A stretch of DNA of 64,000 nucleotides from Megaustenia siamemsis (GCA_032433765.1 JAVIAB010000124.1:90375911-90439910); one strand, 5' to 3'; counted from the first letter of the stretch, positions 21,318-34,277 are shown. Notes: generated by a model from the sequence alone, not told the origin. Numbers and translations are program-made.

Positions 21318-23495
21318 TCTTCTACTTCTTCTTTCCTTGCTCATTTATCTTTTTCAGCGTTGAGGGGATATACAATTTGAAAAATGTTGCTATTATGTTC
21401 GCCTCTGCTGCTATTATGTTTCCTAGTGCTTCAGATATTCTGTCAATCCATCATTTTCGTAGTCGGCCCCTGGGTCTTGTATTCTCACAACGTGTATTGA
21501 AGACTCGTTGTTGTGTTTTGATCTGTCTTCCTTGTCACATGGCCAACCCATTATATCTGTTGTCTCATTATATTTTCTATGAAAGGGGTGGTACCTAGCT
21601 TTTTTTCTCAGTTATTCATTTATGATCTTGTCCTTTAGGCTGTTTCCTGTCATTCGTCTCGTCTAACATCTTCATCTCAGTTGTTTCACCATATCAGAGT
21701 TAATTTTTCTTTTTATTGCAATTAGGGTCCAGTACTGGCTGGTATTGGTAGCACACCGTTAGGATAAATATTGTATTGTAGAGTTGCCCGTTTTGATTCT
21801 ATATTTATTTCCTTGGTGGACAAGAGTGGCGATAGCTGTACAATGATTAGACAAACTGTGTTGCATCTTGAGTCTATCTCTGCTGTTTGTGAATTATTCG
21901 TTTTTTTCAATAGACTTGGTATTTGAATTCCTCTACTGGTTTTAGTTGCCTGCCTTCTATTGTTATGTTGATGTTCTGTTTCTCTTGTGTGATATTCATG
22001 ACTTCTGTTTTTTATGTTAATTTTCATGCTGTATTTTATGCCCTTTCTGTTGAGTCTATTTAAGTGATCTTATAGGTCTTCTATTGTTCTATGTCTTAGT
22101 GCCTGGTCGCCTTTGAAAAGAAGCTCGTTGATCTCCTCTGTCTCTGATGGGTTGGCTAACGTGAATATACAGTCCATGTATGTAATAAACAGTAGCGGGA
22201 AAGTACACACCATTGTACACCTGATCTAACTTCGAAGTGGTCTGTGTGGCCTGCTTTTGTTCCGACTGTGCAGCTGCTGTTGATGTTGAAACTTTTAATT
22301 AGGTTTGTTAGATGTTGGCTTACTCCGTATGTTGTTAGTATCTCCAACTGCTGTTCTCTGATTACTATATTGAATGCCTTTCCTGTTCAGTGAAAGCTAT
22401 ATACACATGTTGATTGTGTTTTGGCGTCTTTTCTACAAGCTGTTTTAAAGTGATTAGAGCGTCAGTGCATCTTCCGTTTTTTTTTCGGAACCCCATTTGA
22501 GAATTGCTTAATTGTAGCCCTAGTCTTTTTTTCCACAATTTTGGCGTATAGCTTACCAACATGGCTGAGAAGGGATATACCTCTATATTGATCGCAGTCT
22601 CTTTTGTTACACTTTTATTTCCATATTGGCACGGTGATTGCATTTTGCTTGTCTGCTGGGTCGTTTTGTTTTTGCCATGCTGCATTAAATATTCTGTGCA
22701 AATATGTCACTCCTGTTTCTTCTGCTACTGCTATTATTTATACTGGTATGTTATTTATCCCCGGTGCTTTATGCTGTGTTGCATATTTGAGTACTTCTTG
22801 GATTTTCTATTTTATGATGTTGGGTACAGGACGTGTGTATTCTTGCGTGGCTTTTGTTGTTATTAGTAGTTATTAATATATGGTGCTGCATATTTGATTC
22901 CTTCCATCTCTGTTGCATATGTTGGTTATTTGACATTGGCTGTCTGTTTTGTCATATATGAGCTCAGTAGGATCGTGATTTTATTTTCTCTCTCTTGTTG
23001 CTTGTACTGCTTTGTAGAAATCGTTTGTGGCTGTCTTGAAGTCCCTGCTCATATTTTGTTTGAATTCTGTAAATTTGTTTTGCTTAGTTTCTATGATAAC
23101 ATTTTTAACTCTTTTTTCTAAGGCATTTTATTTTCATATTTTTCTTGGCCCTTATTCTCTCTCCAATTTTTAAACAGTTTGGTCCTTTCTTTAATTGTTC
23201 CTCTGATAGATACGCTCCATCACAGGACGCTCTGTTTCCTATATTTTGTTCTTAGCTTTGTTCCACATACTGTTTTTCAGATGTTGGTCACTTTTATCTT
23301 AAATTATTTCCACTCCTCTTTTACTGTGCTTACTTCGTTTGGTAGTGTCTTGATTTCCTCTGTTAGCTTTTATTCTAGGGTTTTCATTGATTCTTGATAT
23401 TTTTGTAATTGTTTTATTTTATTGTTTGTTCTGTTAGCTTCTTTTGTTTGTTTTCGTAGTATTGTCTATATCTACAATAACGTTTCCTGCATAAA
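21318..23495 (-). mobile_element. LINE family H, long decayed copy
   Basis: Minus-strand pieces read GFRKKNGRCTDALITLKQLVEK (RT finger region, 22365-22685), TTYGVSQHLTNLIKSF with a degraded SGVQW...LS motif (22156-22347), and INIKNRSHEYHTRET further on. The 3' end at about 21320 has the family tail with TTCAGCGTTGAGGGG on the plus strand. Related copies: 50165-52330, 45255-45660, 33650-33935. Plus-strand frames with many Cys/Phe codons here are shadows. Confidence 0.75.
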
Positions 23496-23499
23496 AGTT

Positions 23500-24530
23500 A
23501 CTAACTTTTGTAACTCTTGCAGTGGCCCATATAGTTTTGTCTGTGGTGTTGTATCTATGGGCCAACGGATTTCCATCAGTCTACTTTTTTCAATACAGTC
23601 TTGAAGTAAAAAAAAAAAAGCATAGTACCCCCGTCACGCCAAGTGGCGTATAGGGAATATGGTGTTAGTGACCATACATTTTACAGACCTTCGGCAAAAG
23701 ATTTTTGGGGTAATGTGGTCGGTATTACGCCCGTGCCGCTTTACATTCCCAAAAAAATCAGGTAACCATTAAAGGCTGGGTGAACCCGGAAGTCGTCGAT
23801 TGGGATCGAACCCTATCTCTTGTCATTTGTAGTACAGTTCACTAACCACTGAGCTATCGCGGCTCCCGAAGTAGTTGAGGTGCCGATCTTGATTTGTGTA
23901 TATATGGGACTGTGGATTCGATTGTCCTCTGTTCTGGCGCGTATAATGATAACCTGTTCCCATCTATCCATATAATGAAAAGCATCCTGATTTGCTAGCG
24001 TTGGTCTTCTGATTGATTTGATTACCTGTTACTTCTGATGGTATGTAACTGGTACATCTTGTTGTGTGCCTTTGGCGCCTTCCTTTGCGAGCGTATCTGC
24101 TCTTTCGTTTCCTAGTATTTCATAGTGATGTGAAATCAACTGCACAGCAACTCTGTAACGCTTACAGAGTACAGTTAATAAGGCTTGCATTTTCTAGCCA
24201 GGCTATTTTCTAGGCAATTTTCTAGACTTTAGTGTCTGGAGTTCTGATCATGTATCTGTTAAAATCATTACAGGCTGTGGGCTGAGATTGCTGTTCAGCA
24301 GTTTTTCTATTGTCAACTTTATTGTATGGATTTATGCATCTTAATTGTAACAATATTTCCTTGTTGCAATGTTGTTTTTTTATATCCTTAGTGTTTAGGT
24401 ACTCTATGTAGGCTCATGCTCCCCCAGGGCTCTCCTTCCTACTTTACTGCATTATGTGCTGCTCCATCTGTGTACACACGAACCCATAGATCTTTTGGGT
24501 ATTTTTAATCCAAGAAAATGAATGTGATTT
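23500..24530 (-). mobile_element. RNase H-bearing LINE, C-terminal part (copy split by a SINE)
   Basis: On the minus strand, GNERADTLAKEGA (RNase H C-terminal region, near 24090) is followed by the terminal segment ending near 23500 (plus-strand GTGGCCCATATAG). It aligns with 43880-44660. The SINE at 23609-23867 interrupts it; the 43.9-kb copy is uninterrupted there. Confidence 0.75.
23609..23867 (-). mobile_element. tRNA-derived SINE, copy 3
   Basis: A complete SINE on the minus strand. The tail side has a run of A at 23608-23619 on the plus strand, and the tRNA-like head ends in GGGAGCCGCGATAGCTCAG. A short GAAGTA (23603-23608 and 23868-23873) may be the target duplication. Confidence 0.88.
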
Positions 24531-24879
24531 GTTAACGCTGATCTGCTCCCCCTTGCAGAAACAATGTGTTAGACAAGGATGTTTATTGCCGCCAGATTTA
24601 TTTAAAAAGTAAAGTGAGATTATATTATGGTCCATAAAGATAAGATGACCATATTTTTGAAACCCTCTTGGACGGATTAATTTGACTTAAATTTGTTTCC
24701 ATCAATAAAATGGCATTTCTTCCGTCTTTTTCAAGTGAATAATACATATATTTTAAAACTAATAAAATGACCTAAAAAGATATAGGCTTACAAAACGTTA
24801 TCAGGCGATATAAAAAAAATACATTAGTGTTACTCAATTTGATGGAAGGTGACGCAGGGTTTATGTACGTTGCTGATGA

Positions 24880-26480
24880 GTGGATTATTTAAAAAAAATT
24901 TTTCTTTGTTTGGAGCATCTTAAACAAATTCAGCACATGTTTGCTCAATATTCACTTTAATGATCAACATGGTCTTTAAAGTGTCCACACTTAGATGTGT
25001 TTTATCATTTGTCCACAAGCTGTTGATCAGTGAAAACAATATTTCTGTTGCAGCATTTGTTCCCGATAGACAGAAAAAGAACTCTACCAGCTACAAAATA
25101 TGTGAAATTGACACATGTCTGTTTTTGAAGTGGAAGCCATTTCAATCCAATGCTGCTCTGGTAATGTTTTATTAATACTCCATTCATTAATTTTATGAGA
25201 AGTAACAAACTGCTTCATGTAAACATATTCGTCATACATTTCATTTTCTGGAAAGTCGACTGGAGATACTGTTTGATTCACTGATGATGAAGATTTGTGA
25301 ATATATTCACAAGTTTGTGTTGTGTTCAATATTACCCTCAGCTGTAGTCCTCAATGTTTTGAAAATGATTTGCTGCCTATTTCTTCAAATAACTTAAAGC
25401 TGTTTCATAGAATGAAGAAACACTGGCTTTAAACTTGTTCACATCAGCCTGTGGAATTCCTACCATTTTCAGCTTGTCAAGAATTAGCTTAACTCTTGAT
25501 GGCAAGAAACCATCTTCCAGTTTGGGCTCCAAGATAGTTCTCAACCCATTGATGGTGTCAATTACTTCAAAAACAGTGACCACCTGTCCCTCTATCTTCT
25601 GCACTGCTTCGTGGAGAGAAGATGCCTAACTGTAAACAAAATTAAGTCATGCTTAAGACAGGGGGTTTGCAAAGAATGTATGTATAAAGACTGTGCATCT
25701 GTCTTGAGACTGAAAATATGATTTTAAAGGCAGGAACATGTTAAGAACCCTTTCAACAGTAGAAGGCAGTGCAAGCCACCTAGTCTGTGCCTAACCTAAA
25801 TTCATATGGAAGTCTGTGTCCACAAACTGGCAAAACTCCTTGAGACCTTCAACTCTAACTGTCTATGATTTGAAGTGAAGATACATTTTAGCAATAATAA
25901 TCTTAACATCAATAGGTAATACATCTGCAGCTACTCGAGCAGATTTTGTGGAAAATATGACATGCACAACCAACACCTATCAATATATAACACACGAAAA
26001 GAAAGAACAATGTTTTCATAAAGCTGAAAGAAAACCTTGGATAATGTCCAAGGTTTTCTTTCAGCTTTATGAAAACATTGTTCTTTCTTCTCGTTTTGCG
26101 CCTCCAAAATTAGAATTTCTGTTGCCTGCACATAATGCAACTACTTTCTTTTCTAAAACGTTAGAAAGGCATTAATAAAACTACTAACAATATCACGTTT
26201 CTCCTGGCAATGACTTCAATTCTAATATTTTAACATTCAGCATCTTATTATGATCAACGTATCTGACAAGCAAAGGATACATTTTGATTTCCTTGTGGTT
26301 GGAGGCATCTGTCAGTATGGAAATAAATGCTGAGTTTTCTAGGTCACATCTCAACTCGTTTTGAACACATAGGGTGTGAACACATTTCGAATAATGGCTT
26401 CTGTTTTCGTACATGTGCAAGCACAATTTTGGTTCTAAAGTAACCTGAAGAAATTTGCATGTGCAATCCACAGATCTAAA
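24880..26480 (-). mobile_element. hAT-like (DUF4371/dimerisation-domain type) transposase remnant
   Basis: Minus-strand pieces, N to C: CDLENSAFISILTDASNHKEIK with YPLLVRYVD and LELKSLPGET (about 26220-26350), resembling the S-x-x-x-DAS-N...L-FP-V-VRYF region of hAT-derived DUF4371 proteins; then EGQVVTVFEVIDTINGLRTIL and KASVSSFYETALSYLKK (25377-25604), resembling the linker before the hAT dimerisation domain; then a poorly conserved C-terminal part. The strand has many stops. No terminal inverted repeats were identified. A 42-bp-arm palindrome lies inside. Confidence 0.6.
25999..26089. repeat. Perfect 42-bp inverted repeat with 7-nt loop
   Basis: The arms 25999-26040 and 26048-26089 are exact reverse complements around loop ATAATGT. 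One arm begins GAAAGAACAATGTTTTCATA and continues to CCTTGG. As RNA it would fold into a long perfect hairpin on either strand. It lies within the hAT remnant and translates similarly in both directions, so it arose by inverted duplication of transposase sequence. Confidence 0.95.
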
Positions 26481-26500
26481 TGTATAATGGTGTATTATTG

Positions 26501-27935
26501 TCATCATCATCAAGTACAGGGCCTGCTCGCGTAGGTGATCATGTCTCTCCACAACTTTCGATCTCGACAGTTATTTATCATTTCTGTTCTTGACCTTCTA
26601 CCAAGACATTATCTTAAGCTGTCTGGTATTTTCTTCCCTTTGCTTCCTTCTATCTCTTCGTCCCTCAATATTCCCAGTTGTTACAATATATTCCAATTGT
26701 TCTCTTTTCATTACATGGCCAAAAAATGATGATTGTTTCTTCAAAATATTGGAAATTAGCTCTCTTTTTTTTGCTTTGGCCACTTTCAGAACGTTTTAAT
26801 TACTCTTCATATATGTCCATGGTATGCTCATCATTCTTCTGTAAAATTTCTACATACTACAGTGATTTTGGGAGCCGCGATATATCGGTGGTTAGTGAAC
26901 TGGACTACAAAGGACAAGAGGTAGGGTTCGATCCAAACGCACGGCTTCCGGGTCACCCAGCCTATAATGGGTACTGGAATTTTTCTGGGAAAGTAAAACG
27001 ACACGGGCGTAATAACGAACACATTACACCAAAAATCATGTGCCGAAGGTCTGTAAAATTTGTGGTCACTAACACGATATTCCCTACATGCCACTTGGCG
27101 TGACGGGTGTACTTTACTTTTTTTTTTTTTTTCACAGAGATATTCTTGTCTGTTGTCCTATTGTCCATGAATGACATCCATATGTTAAGACTGGTTCAAC
27201 ATAACATTTAAGAACTATTTTTCTTCTTTCTATTGTCAAAAATATATTGCAAGGTATCTTCCTAATTTTTTTGAAAGCTGCTTTTACCTGAGCTACTCTG
27301 CATCTCACCTCTTTTGTACATCTTCCGTCTGAGGTTAACAAAGTTCCCAAATATTTAAAATCATTTACCTGTTTTAATATTTTTCGACTTGTCTTTATTT
27401 TGCACTGAGGTGATGTCTTTTTCTTTGTTGTTACCACTACCTCTGTCTTTTTACTATTAAGGATGAGTCCTTTATTTTTGTTTTCTTTCACTAAAATGTC
27501 CAACATTTCTTGTAACTAATTTGCACTATTAGCATTAAGACTTTATCATCAGCATACCATAGTTTGTTTACAGTATGACCTCCAATTGTTATTACAGGCA
27601 TGTACCTAATGGATCTTAAAATAATCTCACTATACATATTAAACAAATCTGGTGACAGCACACAACCTTGCCTAACACCTTGTTTTATTTGTTGAAACAT
27701 TATCAATTGGTTTCCATTTCTTATGTCCGCTGTTTGTTGCCATTACATGTTCTTTATTATTCTTAGATCTTTGCTGTCAATGTTTATGCTTTATAAAAAG
27801 TGTGGTTATTTCGTGGTGCTTTGCTTTGTGAAATGCTTTTGTATAATCTATGAAACATAGGTATAGACCTGTTTTCACCTCCATGGCTCTTTCTACTAAA
27901 GATCTTATGATGTATATGGCATTGCTCGTTCCTTC
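26501..27935 (-). mobile_element. LINE family C, RT-to-3'-end copy, split by a SINE
   Basis: The minus strand carries the RT block from QIKQGVRQGCVLSPDLFNMY and the catalytic box LWYADDKVLM (27491-27706), through KTEVVVTTKKKT, FKYLGTLLTSDGRCTKEV and CYVEPVLTYGCHSWTIGQQT (27132-27506), to the C-terminus and ATC-type tail at 26501. The YADD active-site motif is intact, but the ORF is frameshifted and 5'-truncated. The SINE at 26870-27133 sits between WTIGQQT and the CRRML region. Confidence 0.88.
26870..27133 (+). mobile_element. tRNA-derived SINE, copy 4, inside LINE family C
   Basis: A plus-strand copy with head GGGAGCCGCGATA and B box GGTTCGATCC. The 3' tail is a T-rich run at 27117-27132. 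Flanks ACAGTGATTTT (26859-26869) and ACAGAGATATT (27134-27144) fit a diverged 11-bp target duplication; the uninterrupted LINE sequence at 49600 kb-scale coordinate 49607-49625 shows the original join. Confidence 0.87.
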
Positions 27936-27949
27936 TAAAGATAATAAAT

Positions 27950-30168
27950 GCTAGCTGGAAGAGAGGTCACGTTCTGGCAATCTGGAAAGAAGCTGTTATG
28001 GTGCCCATCCTCAAACATGGAAAGGACCCACTAGACCAAAGTAGCTACAGACCAATTAGCCTACTGAGCTGCCTGAGTCAACTCATGGAAAGACTGGTTA
28101 ACAGAAGACTTATGTGGTATTTGGAGTCAAAACAACAAATCATACCACAACAAAGTGGCTTCCATCTGCACATATCAACTGAAGACCTGGTCACCTATAT
28201 AGCACAGGTTATAGAGAATGCTCTACAAGAAAAGAAACGCACACTGGTAGTGTGGATCGACATGGAGAAGGCTTTTGATAAGGTTTGTAGAGAGGGCTTA
28301 AAGAACAAGCTTTTCAGACTTGGCATAAGGGTTGTTTATTCAATTCGGTCTCTCAATACCTTCAGGATACAACGGCCAGAGTACAAGTACAAGGACAAGG
28401 ACAACTATGTAAGAAGGTCAGAATCGAACAAGGTGTCCCACAAGGCGGTGTCCTGTCCCCAACACTCTTTTTAATTTTCATAAATGACATCATAATGAAC
28501 ATTCCACCCAGAATAAACTCAGCAATATACGCAGATGATTTGACGTTATGGGCACGTCAGGAAACTATGTCGGTGGCTGGATCCAGGATGCGAAATGCTC
28601 TAAGAGAACTTGAAAATGGACGAACAGCTGGTTATTACCCATTAACGAGAAAAAACAACATATGCAATTTTCAGCCTATCAAGAAACATACTCTCTGCAA
28701 ACTTCACCAAGATTTGCAGAATGACCTGGAAAAATCAGATAAAGCAATAAAAAAAGCCTGAAATCGAACTAATATTATGAAGAAATTGGCAGGAACGGAC
28801 TGGGGAGCAGACTGCAATGTCTTGAAACAACTATACGTAGGTAGAGTCAGACCAGTCCTAGAGTATGGAGTCACAGCCTGGGCTATGGCTTCCAAATCAC
28901 ACCTTAGCAAAATTAACAGAACACAGAATCAAGCTGCCCGTATCATCACTGGTGCTATGAAATCTACACCTATCAATATTCTGGAAAGAGTAACAGGTTT
29001 ACAGCCCTTAGATGACAGACGGAAAACTAAAGTATTGCAACAAGCGGAGAAATATAGAAGGCTACTTAGCCACCCCATGCTTTAAAGAATAACTGATTTC
29101 GGAATAATACGACTAAAGAGGAGTAACTTTGCTGCAATCTCCAATGAACTAACTACTAGGGACACAGTACTGTCCCAAACAATACCGAAACCCTTTGGCC
29201 CATCTGACATGTATCCTCATGGGAAAAGCAAAATAACAGATCTTAAGTAAGATATAACAGGAATCATGAAAATAGGCACCCAATCAGACACAGAAAGAAA
29301 ACACGTAGCAGAAAAACACATAAACGATACCTACAACAAAAATCTTGGTTCCACATTTACACAGATGACTCTGCTATAAATGCCACAGAAATGGAGGGGG
29401 AGGTGTGTTCTTGATGTTGAATAACCAGGACGAGATCACCAAGTCAAAAGCTACTGGGAAATTATCAATCAACTTTAAAGCAGAAACTGAGGCCCTCAGA
29501 GATACTGCAACACTGGCTAATCAACACAAAAATAGCATGCACGTTAAATTGGTGATTCAGACTGATGCACTGTCAGTACTATCAGCTTTAAAAATCCCCA
29601 AGAACAATGAACTAGATGACTTGAGAACAACCCTAGACCAACTATGACCAACTTCCAGAGAGTAGTAAGTCAGTGGATATCATCACACTGTAATATACAC
29701 GGGAACGAACGCGCAGACACATTAGCTAAAGAGGGAGGTAGATTACCACAAGAGAATCATCCGGTCAGTTATGATGAAGCCAAACCCATCATCAAAGGTT
29801 AGTACCATGAAAAATGGAAACGAGATCAACGTAAGCATAATGAGAGGGACGGTTACCACCAACTATCAAGGAGGGATCAAGTCATCATACTTTGCCTACG
29901 CACTGGCCACAATAGAATAAGAAATCACATGTTCACCAGATTCAAATTAGGTACAACCAGCCTATGCCACTGTACACTGGACAATATGACCAAAAACACA
30001 TGTTCTATAGGATTGCCCCCTCCCCGTACACAGACCTGAGAAGAGCAATGTGGTCCACAAAGACCTACCTGGTAGAGAAAATATATGGGGCGTTCGAATC
30101 ACTTAAACATACAGTTGACGTCATGAGAAAGTCTGTAATCTTTCTCTGATTGAGACTTGATCGCAGAG

Positions 30169-30214
<46 letters not shown>
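27950..30214 (+). mobile_element. LINE family F, longest copy: RT, RNase H, (GA)n tail
   Basis: Successive plus-strand frames give RT fingers and palm (YRPISLLSCLSQLMERLVNRR, then motif A VWIDMEKAFDKV at about 28250), INSAIYADDLTLW (the YADD box, 28495-28761), the thumb (YVGRVRPVLEYGVTAWAM, 28777-29085) and RNase H (LVIQTDALSVLSAL, 29405-29647, with GNERADTLAKEG just beyond). The C-terminus ends at 30149. A (GA)n run at 30168-30214 is the 3' tail. Frameshifts divide it. RNase H after RT fits I/jockey-related LINEs. Confidence 0.9.
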
Positions 30215-30217
<3 letters not shown>

Positions 30218-31539
30218 CATTCCAAATACCTATCTTTAGAGTCCGTTTTTCTTTATTTTGCTTACAGTATCTTGATGACGATCGGGTATCACCTGTAGCA
30301 CATAATGTTCCCTACCGAACGAGGGTTTTCCATTGGAATCCCCCTTAACGTTGTTGTTGTAATTACTATTATTGTGGCGATTCATGAATGTACAAGAACT
30401 TACGACGGTGGTTTTCTGTTGCCTTCCGTCGGTATGTGTACGGTTGGCTCCGCTAGCCTTTGACTAAAATGTCTCACCCACAAGGCAGTGGGGTTGTTTT
30501 ACTTCGGGTACCCTCCCTTAGCCTTTTACTCTCCCGAGCCTACCTGCAAGGCAGCAAGGCAGGCATAGGTTGTACTTTTTACTGTATAAAGTAGCAGGTA
30601 AAATTACCCGATTTGACCAATATTACTGTTTGATAGGCAAATGCACTTTCAGTAGCAGTTAATTGTTCTTCTTTGACACCAATCTGTTCAGCTAAAAATA
30701 AATAGTAAATAAATGTTGTAAACGACGAGCTTGATGCAGCTGTAGCGGCGGCTCTCTTATGTTTCGCACTATTTATGTGACTCTCAAGATCACCACGTCC
30801 CCCAAGGTTAATCGAAAACTAAGAGGCACATAAACTGCATCTTACATTGAAGTCTGATGTAGACTTTTTTAGAAAGGGGTATTACTTTTGTAAATCTTGA
30901 TTGAAACTTGCCATTTACGTTTTGATGCCATTTGTTGCAAGAATTACAGACTTTACAAACTAACTGAAGTATAACTAATTATTGTCTATGACTATACCTA
31001 CCATATGCATAGCATAAGTTCTTGAACATTAAAATGTCAAGTAACTGAATAATAGCACAATATAAATAAAATCTAATGAATGCAATAACCTCTATCACTA
31101 AACAACACACTGTAAAGAATTAGTTCACCAGTAAACTAAAGTAACATAATGAATATACAAGAATATGAAATCTTGTGGCCGCAAAGATGCTACTTGTTGA
31201 GTTTCAGTTTCACTTTACAATATTTAAAACTTCAAACACATGTTGCTGTTACTGTTTCTCCAAATGAACAGCCAGTTCAACTGTTTAAACATTTTCTACA
31301 CAACAACGGAATAATGTGTATATTTTTAAGTCGAAGAGACGTTTACCATATTGGCAAAATTCGTAAATGTTTGTGTCCCTAATGTATTTTAACAAATCCG
31401 GGACAAAAGCTAATAAATCGGACAAAATCATGACAATATCGGAACAGTAACAAATCCCAGACAAAGGTTAAAAAAAAAAACCCAGTAAAAATTCAGAACT
31501 GTCACGGAAAAATGGGAACGTCTGGTCATGTCACCTTAA
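30215..31539. other. Stretch with no supported gene
   Basis: 30410-30600 is less AT-rich and could be a 5' part of an unidentified element. Short frames at 31149-31382 and elsewhere carry no recognisable domain. Confidence 0.4.
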
Positions 31540-31860
31540 TAAAGGATACATCGGGAAAGTCACCACGTTAGTGTAATATAAATAAACTGAGATATACTAA
31601 TCGTATCGTCATAAGAATGAAAATACGCTACAGAAAATGATTGAAAATTATACATTCTAGTGATGGAAAGTATAAAATAAAAAACCTTACCTTTCACATA
31701 AAAAAGACAGAATTGATTGTTGCAACAATTACAATATATAGTGAGAACGGGTAAAAGTGGTGGCAGAAGAGAAAAAGATAAATAGAGAGCAAAAATTGAT
31801 GACAGTTTAAGAAAATTATTTGGCATGAAACCACGACACAACATTACACAATTACACACA
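31540..31860. repeat. Unsplit counterpart of 17.43-17.62 plus 19.73-19.87 kb
   Basis: This is the same sequence as the flanks of the 17.6-19.7 kb LINE, but here the two halves are contiguous at about 31735, so it serves as an empty site for that insertion. Confidence 0.75.
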
Positions 31861-31861
31861 T

Positions 31862-32583
31862 TTTAGTGAAAGAAAGCAAAAATGAAGGATCCAACCTTAA
31901 TAGCAAAAAGACAGAGGTAATGGTAACAACAAAGAAAATGAAATCACCTCAGTGCAAAATAAAGACAAGTGGAGCAATATTAAAACAGGTAAGTGAATTT
32001 AAATGTTTGGGAACTTTGTTAACCTAAGAAGGGAGATGTACAAAAGAGGTGAGATGCAGAATGGCTCAGGCAAAACCAGCTTTCCAAAAAATGAGTAAGA
32101 TACTATGCAATCCATTTTTGGCAACAGAAACAAGAAAACGAGTTCTTAAATGTTACGTAGAGCCAGTCTTAACATATGGATGTGACTCATGGACAATATG
32201 ACAACATATAATAAAATCACTGGAATCTGTAGAAATGTGGTTTTACAGAAGAATGTTGAGAGTACCATGGACACCTAAGAAGAGTTATCAAGATGTTCTG
32301 AGAGAGGTCAAAGCTAAAAGAGAGTTAATTTCCAATATTAGGAAGAAACAATCATCATTTTTTGGCCATGTAGTGAGAAGAGAACAACTGGAAGATGTTG
32401 TAACAACTGGAAAAAAATGAGGGACGAAGAGATAGAGGAAAGCAAATAGAAAAAATAACAGACAGCTTAAGAGAATATCTTGGCATAAGGTCAACAACAG
32501 AAATGATAAATAGCTGTCGAGATCGAAAGTTATGGAGAGGTCATGATCACCTACGCCACCAGGCCCGGTACTTGATGATGATA
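31862..32583 (+). mobile_element. LINE family C, 3' fragment
   Basis: Broken frames run from the KTEVMVTTKK-like region through CYVEPVLTYGC to WFYRRMLRVPWTPKKSYQDVL, FFGHVVRREQLED (32235-32420) and the C-terminus near 32560, then a GATGATGAT tail at about 32573. It is 5'-truncated. Confidence 0.85.
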
Positions 32584-32599
32584 TGTTATACCTGCAAAT

Positions 32600-33640
32600 G
32601 GAAAAAAATTAATTCAATCTTAAAAAAATATCCCAGTTTAATGTACTTGTATGTATATTTTATATATCTGCAGCTACAACGGGCGTCATCTCATTTCTCG
32701 AGATTGAGTGACTCATTAAAAATAGAGACTTATGGTGAGAAAACATTCAAGTCGTCCTTAAAGTCTGACGACACTTGATAGCATCAACGAATCGCTTCAG
32801 GAGTTGGGCTGTTTTTCTTTAGTTTTCTGCTCTATTTGTAACGTCCTCTATTCAAAAAAGAAATAACATAAAATAACACGTATCCCAACACGTGGGTACT
32901 TTAAATAGATCACACATTTATTTGTGTTTACTTCACAAGGAAACATGTCTTATACATTATATTCACAAATGATTTTTGAAAAAAAAGGAGATGTGGTATA
33001 TGTGTTTTTTGAAGTATGCTTTGTTCGAAGATAATAACAAAACACAGTCTTCGATACTGACGTTCTAATTCTTCTTATTCAATTCGTCATTTGCCTTTCA
33101 TCACCAAGGACAAATATATAATAGCCTACGGTTGTCTGCTCTTCTTTTAACTTATAATGCGGTTAAGATTTCTAAAATTTTTAACTTTAACAAACTATTC
33201 ATCTTCTTCTTTCGTGTTCTTTGGCACTTATGTTCCAGATGGGCCTTTTTTCGTTGTGTCTAGTTTTATCTATATATCTTATAATTAGCTAACCGGTGTA
33301 TATAATAGTATACACTATTTTATTGCATACATATATATATATATATATATTACTTTTTAAAATATGTTTTTCATGCTTTCCTTCTAATCATATTTCTCAA
33401 GCTATTTCATGCATGCGTCTAACTCTTTTCATTTTGCTTGTGGCTATATTCTTGATTGAACTTGAACATAGCGTACATGACTGAGAGTTGTAGCACATTC
33501 TTGGAATATTGGTAAAAATGGACTTAGTGATATCAAATGCTACAATCTAGTTCCACAAGTGCATCTGAAGGCCAATAGATGTACAGAAAAAGGAACGAAT
33601 CAATTAAGATCGCAATCAATGGTTGGAAGAAACAGCTGCA
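32600..33640. other. AT-rich stretch with no supported gene
   Basis: It contains an (AT)n run at 33330-33351 and short frames without domains. Nothing else was recognised. Confidence 0.4.
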
Positions 33641-33649
33641 AACACACAC

Positions 33650-33935
33650 ACGTTACCAACATCTTCCTCTTCTTCTTCTTTCCTTCCTCATCTGCCTTTC
33701 AGCGTCGAGGGGAGATATAATTTGCGGTCTTTTGCTCTTCAATTCGCCTCTGCTGCTGTTGTGTTTCCTAGTGCTTCTAATATTCCATCGACCCATCTTT
33801 TACGTGGTCGACCCTTGGGTCTGGTTTTCTCACAACGTTTGTTGAATGCTCGTTGTGTTGTGTTTCGTTCTTTCTGCCTTGTCACGTGGCCAAACCATTT
33901 TATCTATTGTTTCCTTATATATTCTATTACCAACA
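33650..33935 (-). mobile_element. LINE family H, 3' end fragment
   Basis: This matches the plus-strand order of 45255-45540 and 50165-50430 (TTCAGCGTCGAGGGG, TCTTTTACGTGGTCGACCC, TTGTCACGTGGCCAAACCAT). Only the 3' end is present. Confidence 0.75.
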
Positions 33936-34204
33936 TGCAATACAAATATGTAAGAACGACATGGTTGGTAGTAGCAACGACGTTTCCATTGTTACTAACC
34001 AACGTCTCTGATGTCTGTGTCTCTCAGTGAATGTTTAAGTTTGATGTTGACATTCGTCCTTCCTCTAATGGGTGTTTCATGTCCGTATTGAAAGAAGTAT
34101 GAAATACTGTGCATGATATAATGTGCAACATTTTAAATCTGGATGTGGTATCTTGATTCTTTTAGGCCGTAATAAAGTGTCTTCGTTAGAGAAATTATAT
34201 TTCC

Positions 34205-34210
34205 ACATAT

Positions 34211-34275
<65 letters not shown>
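34205..34275. repeat. (AC)n(AT)n microsatellite
   Basis: A compound run, paralogous to the TA run at 5164-5225. Confidence 0.96.
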
Positions 34276-34277
<2 letters not shown>

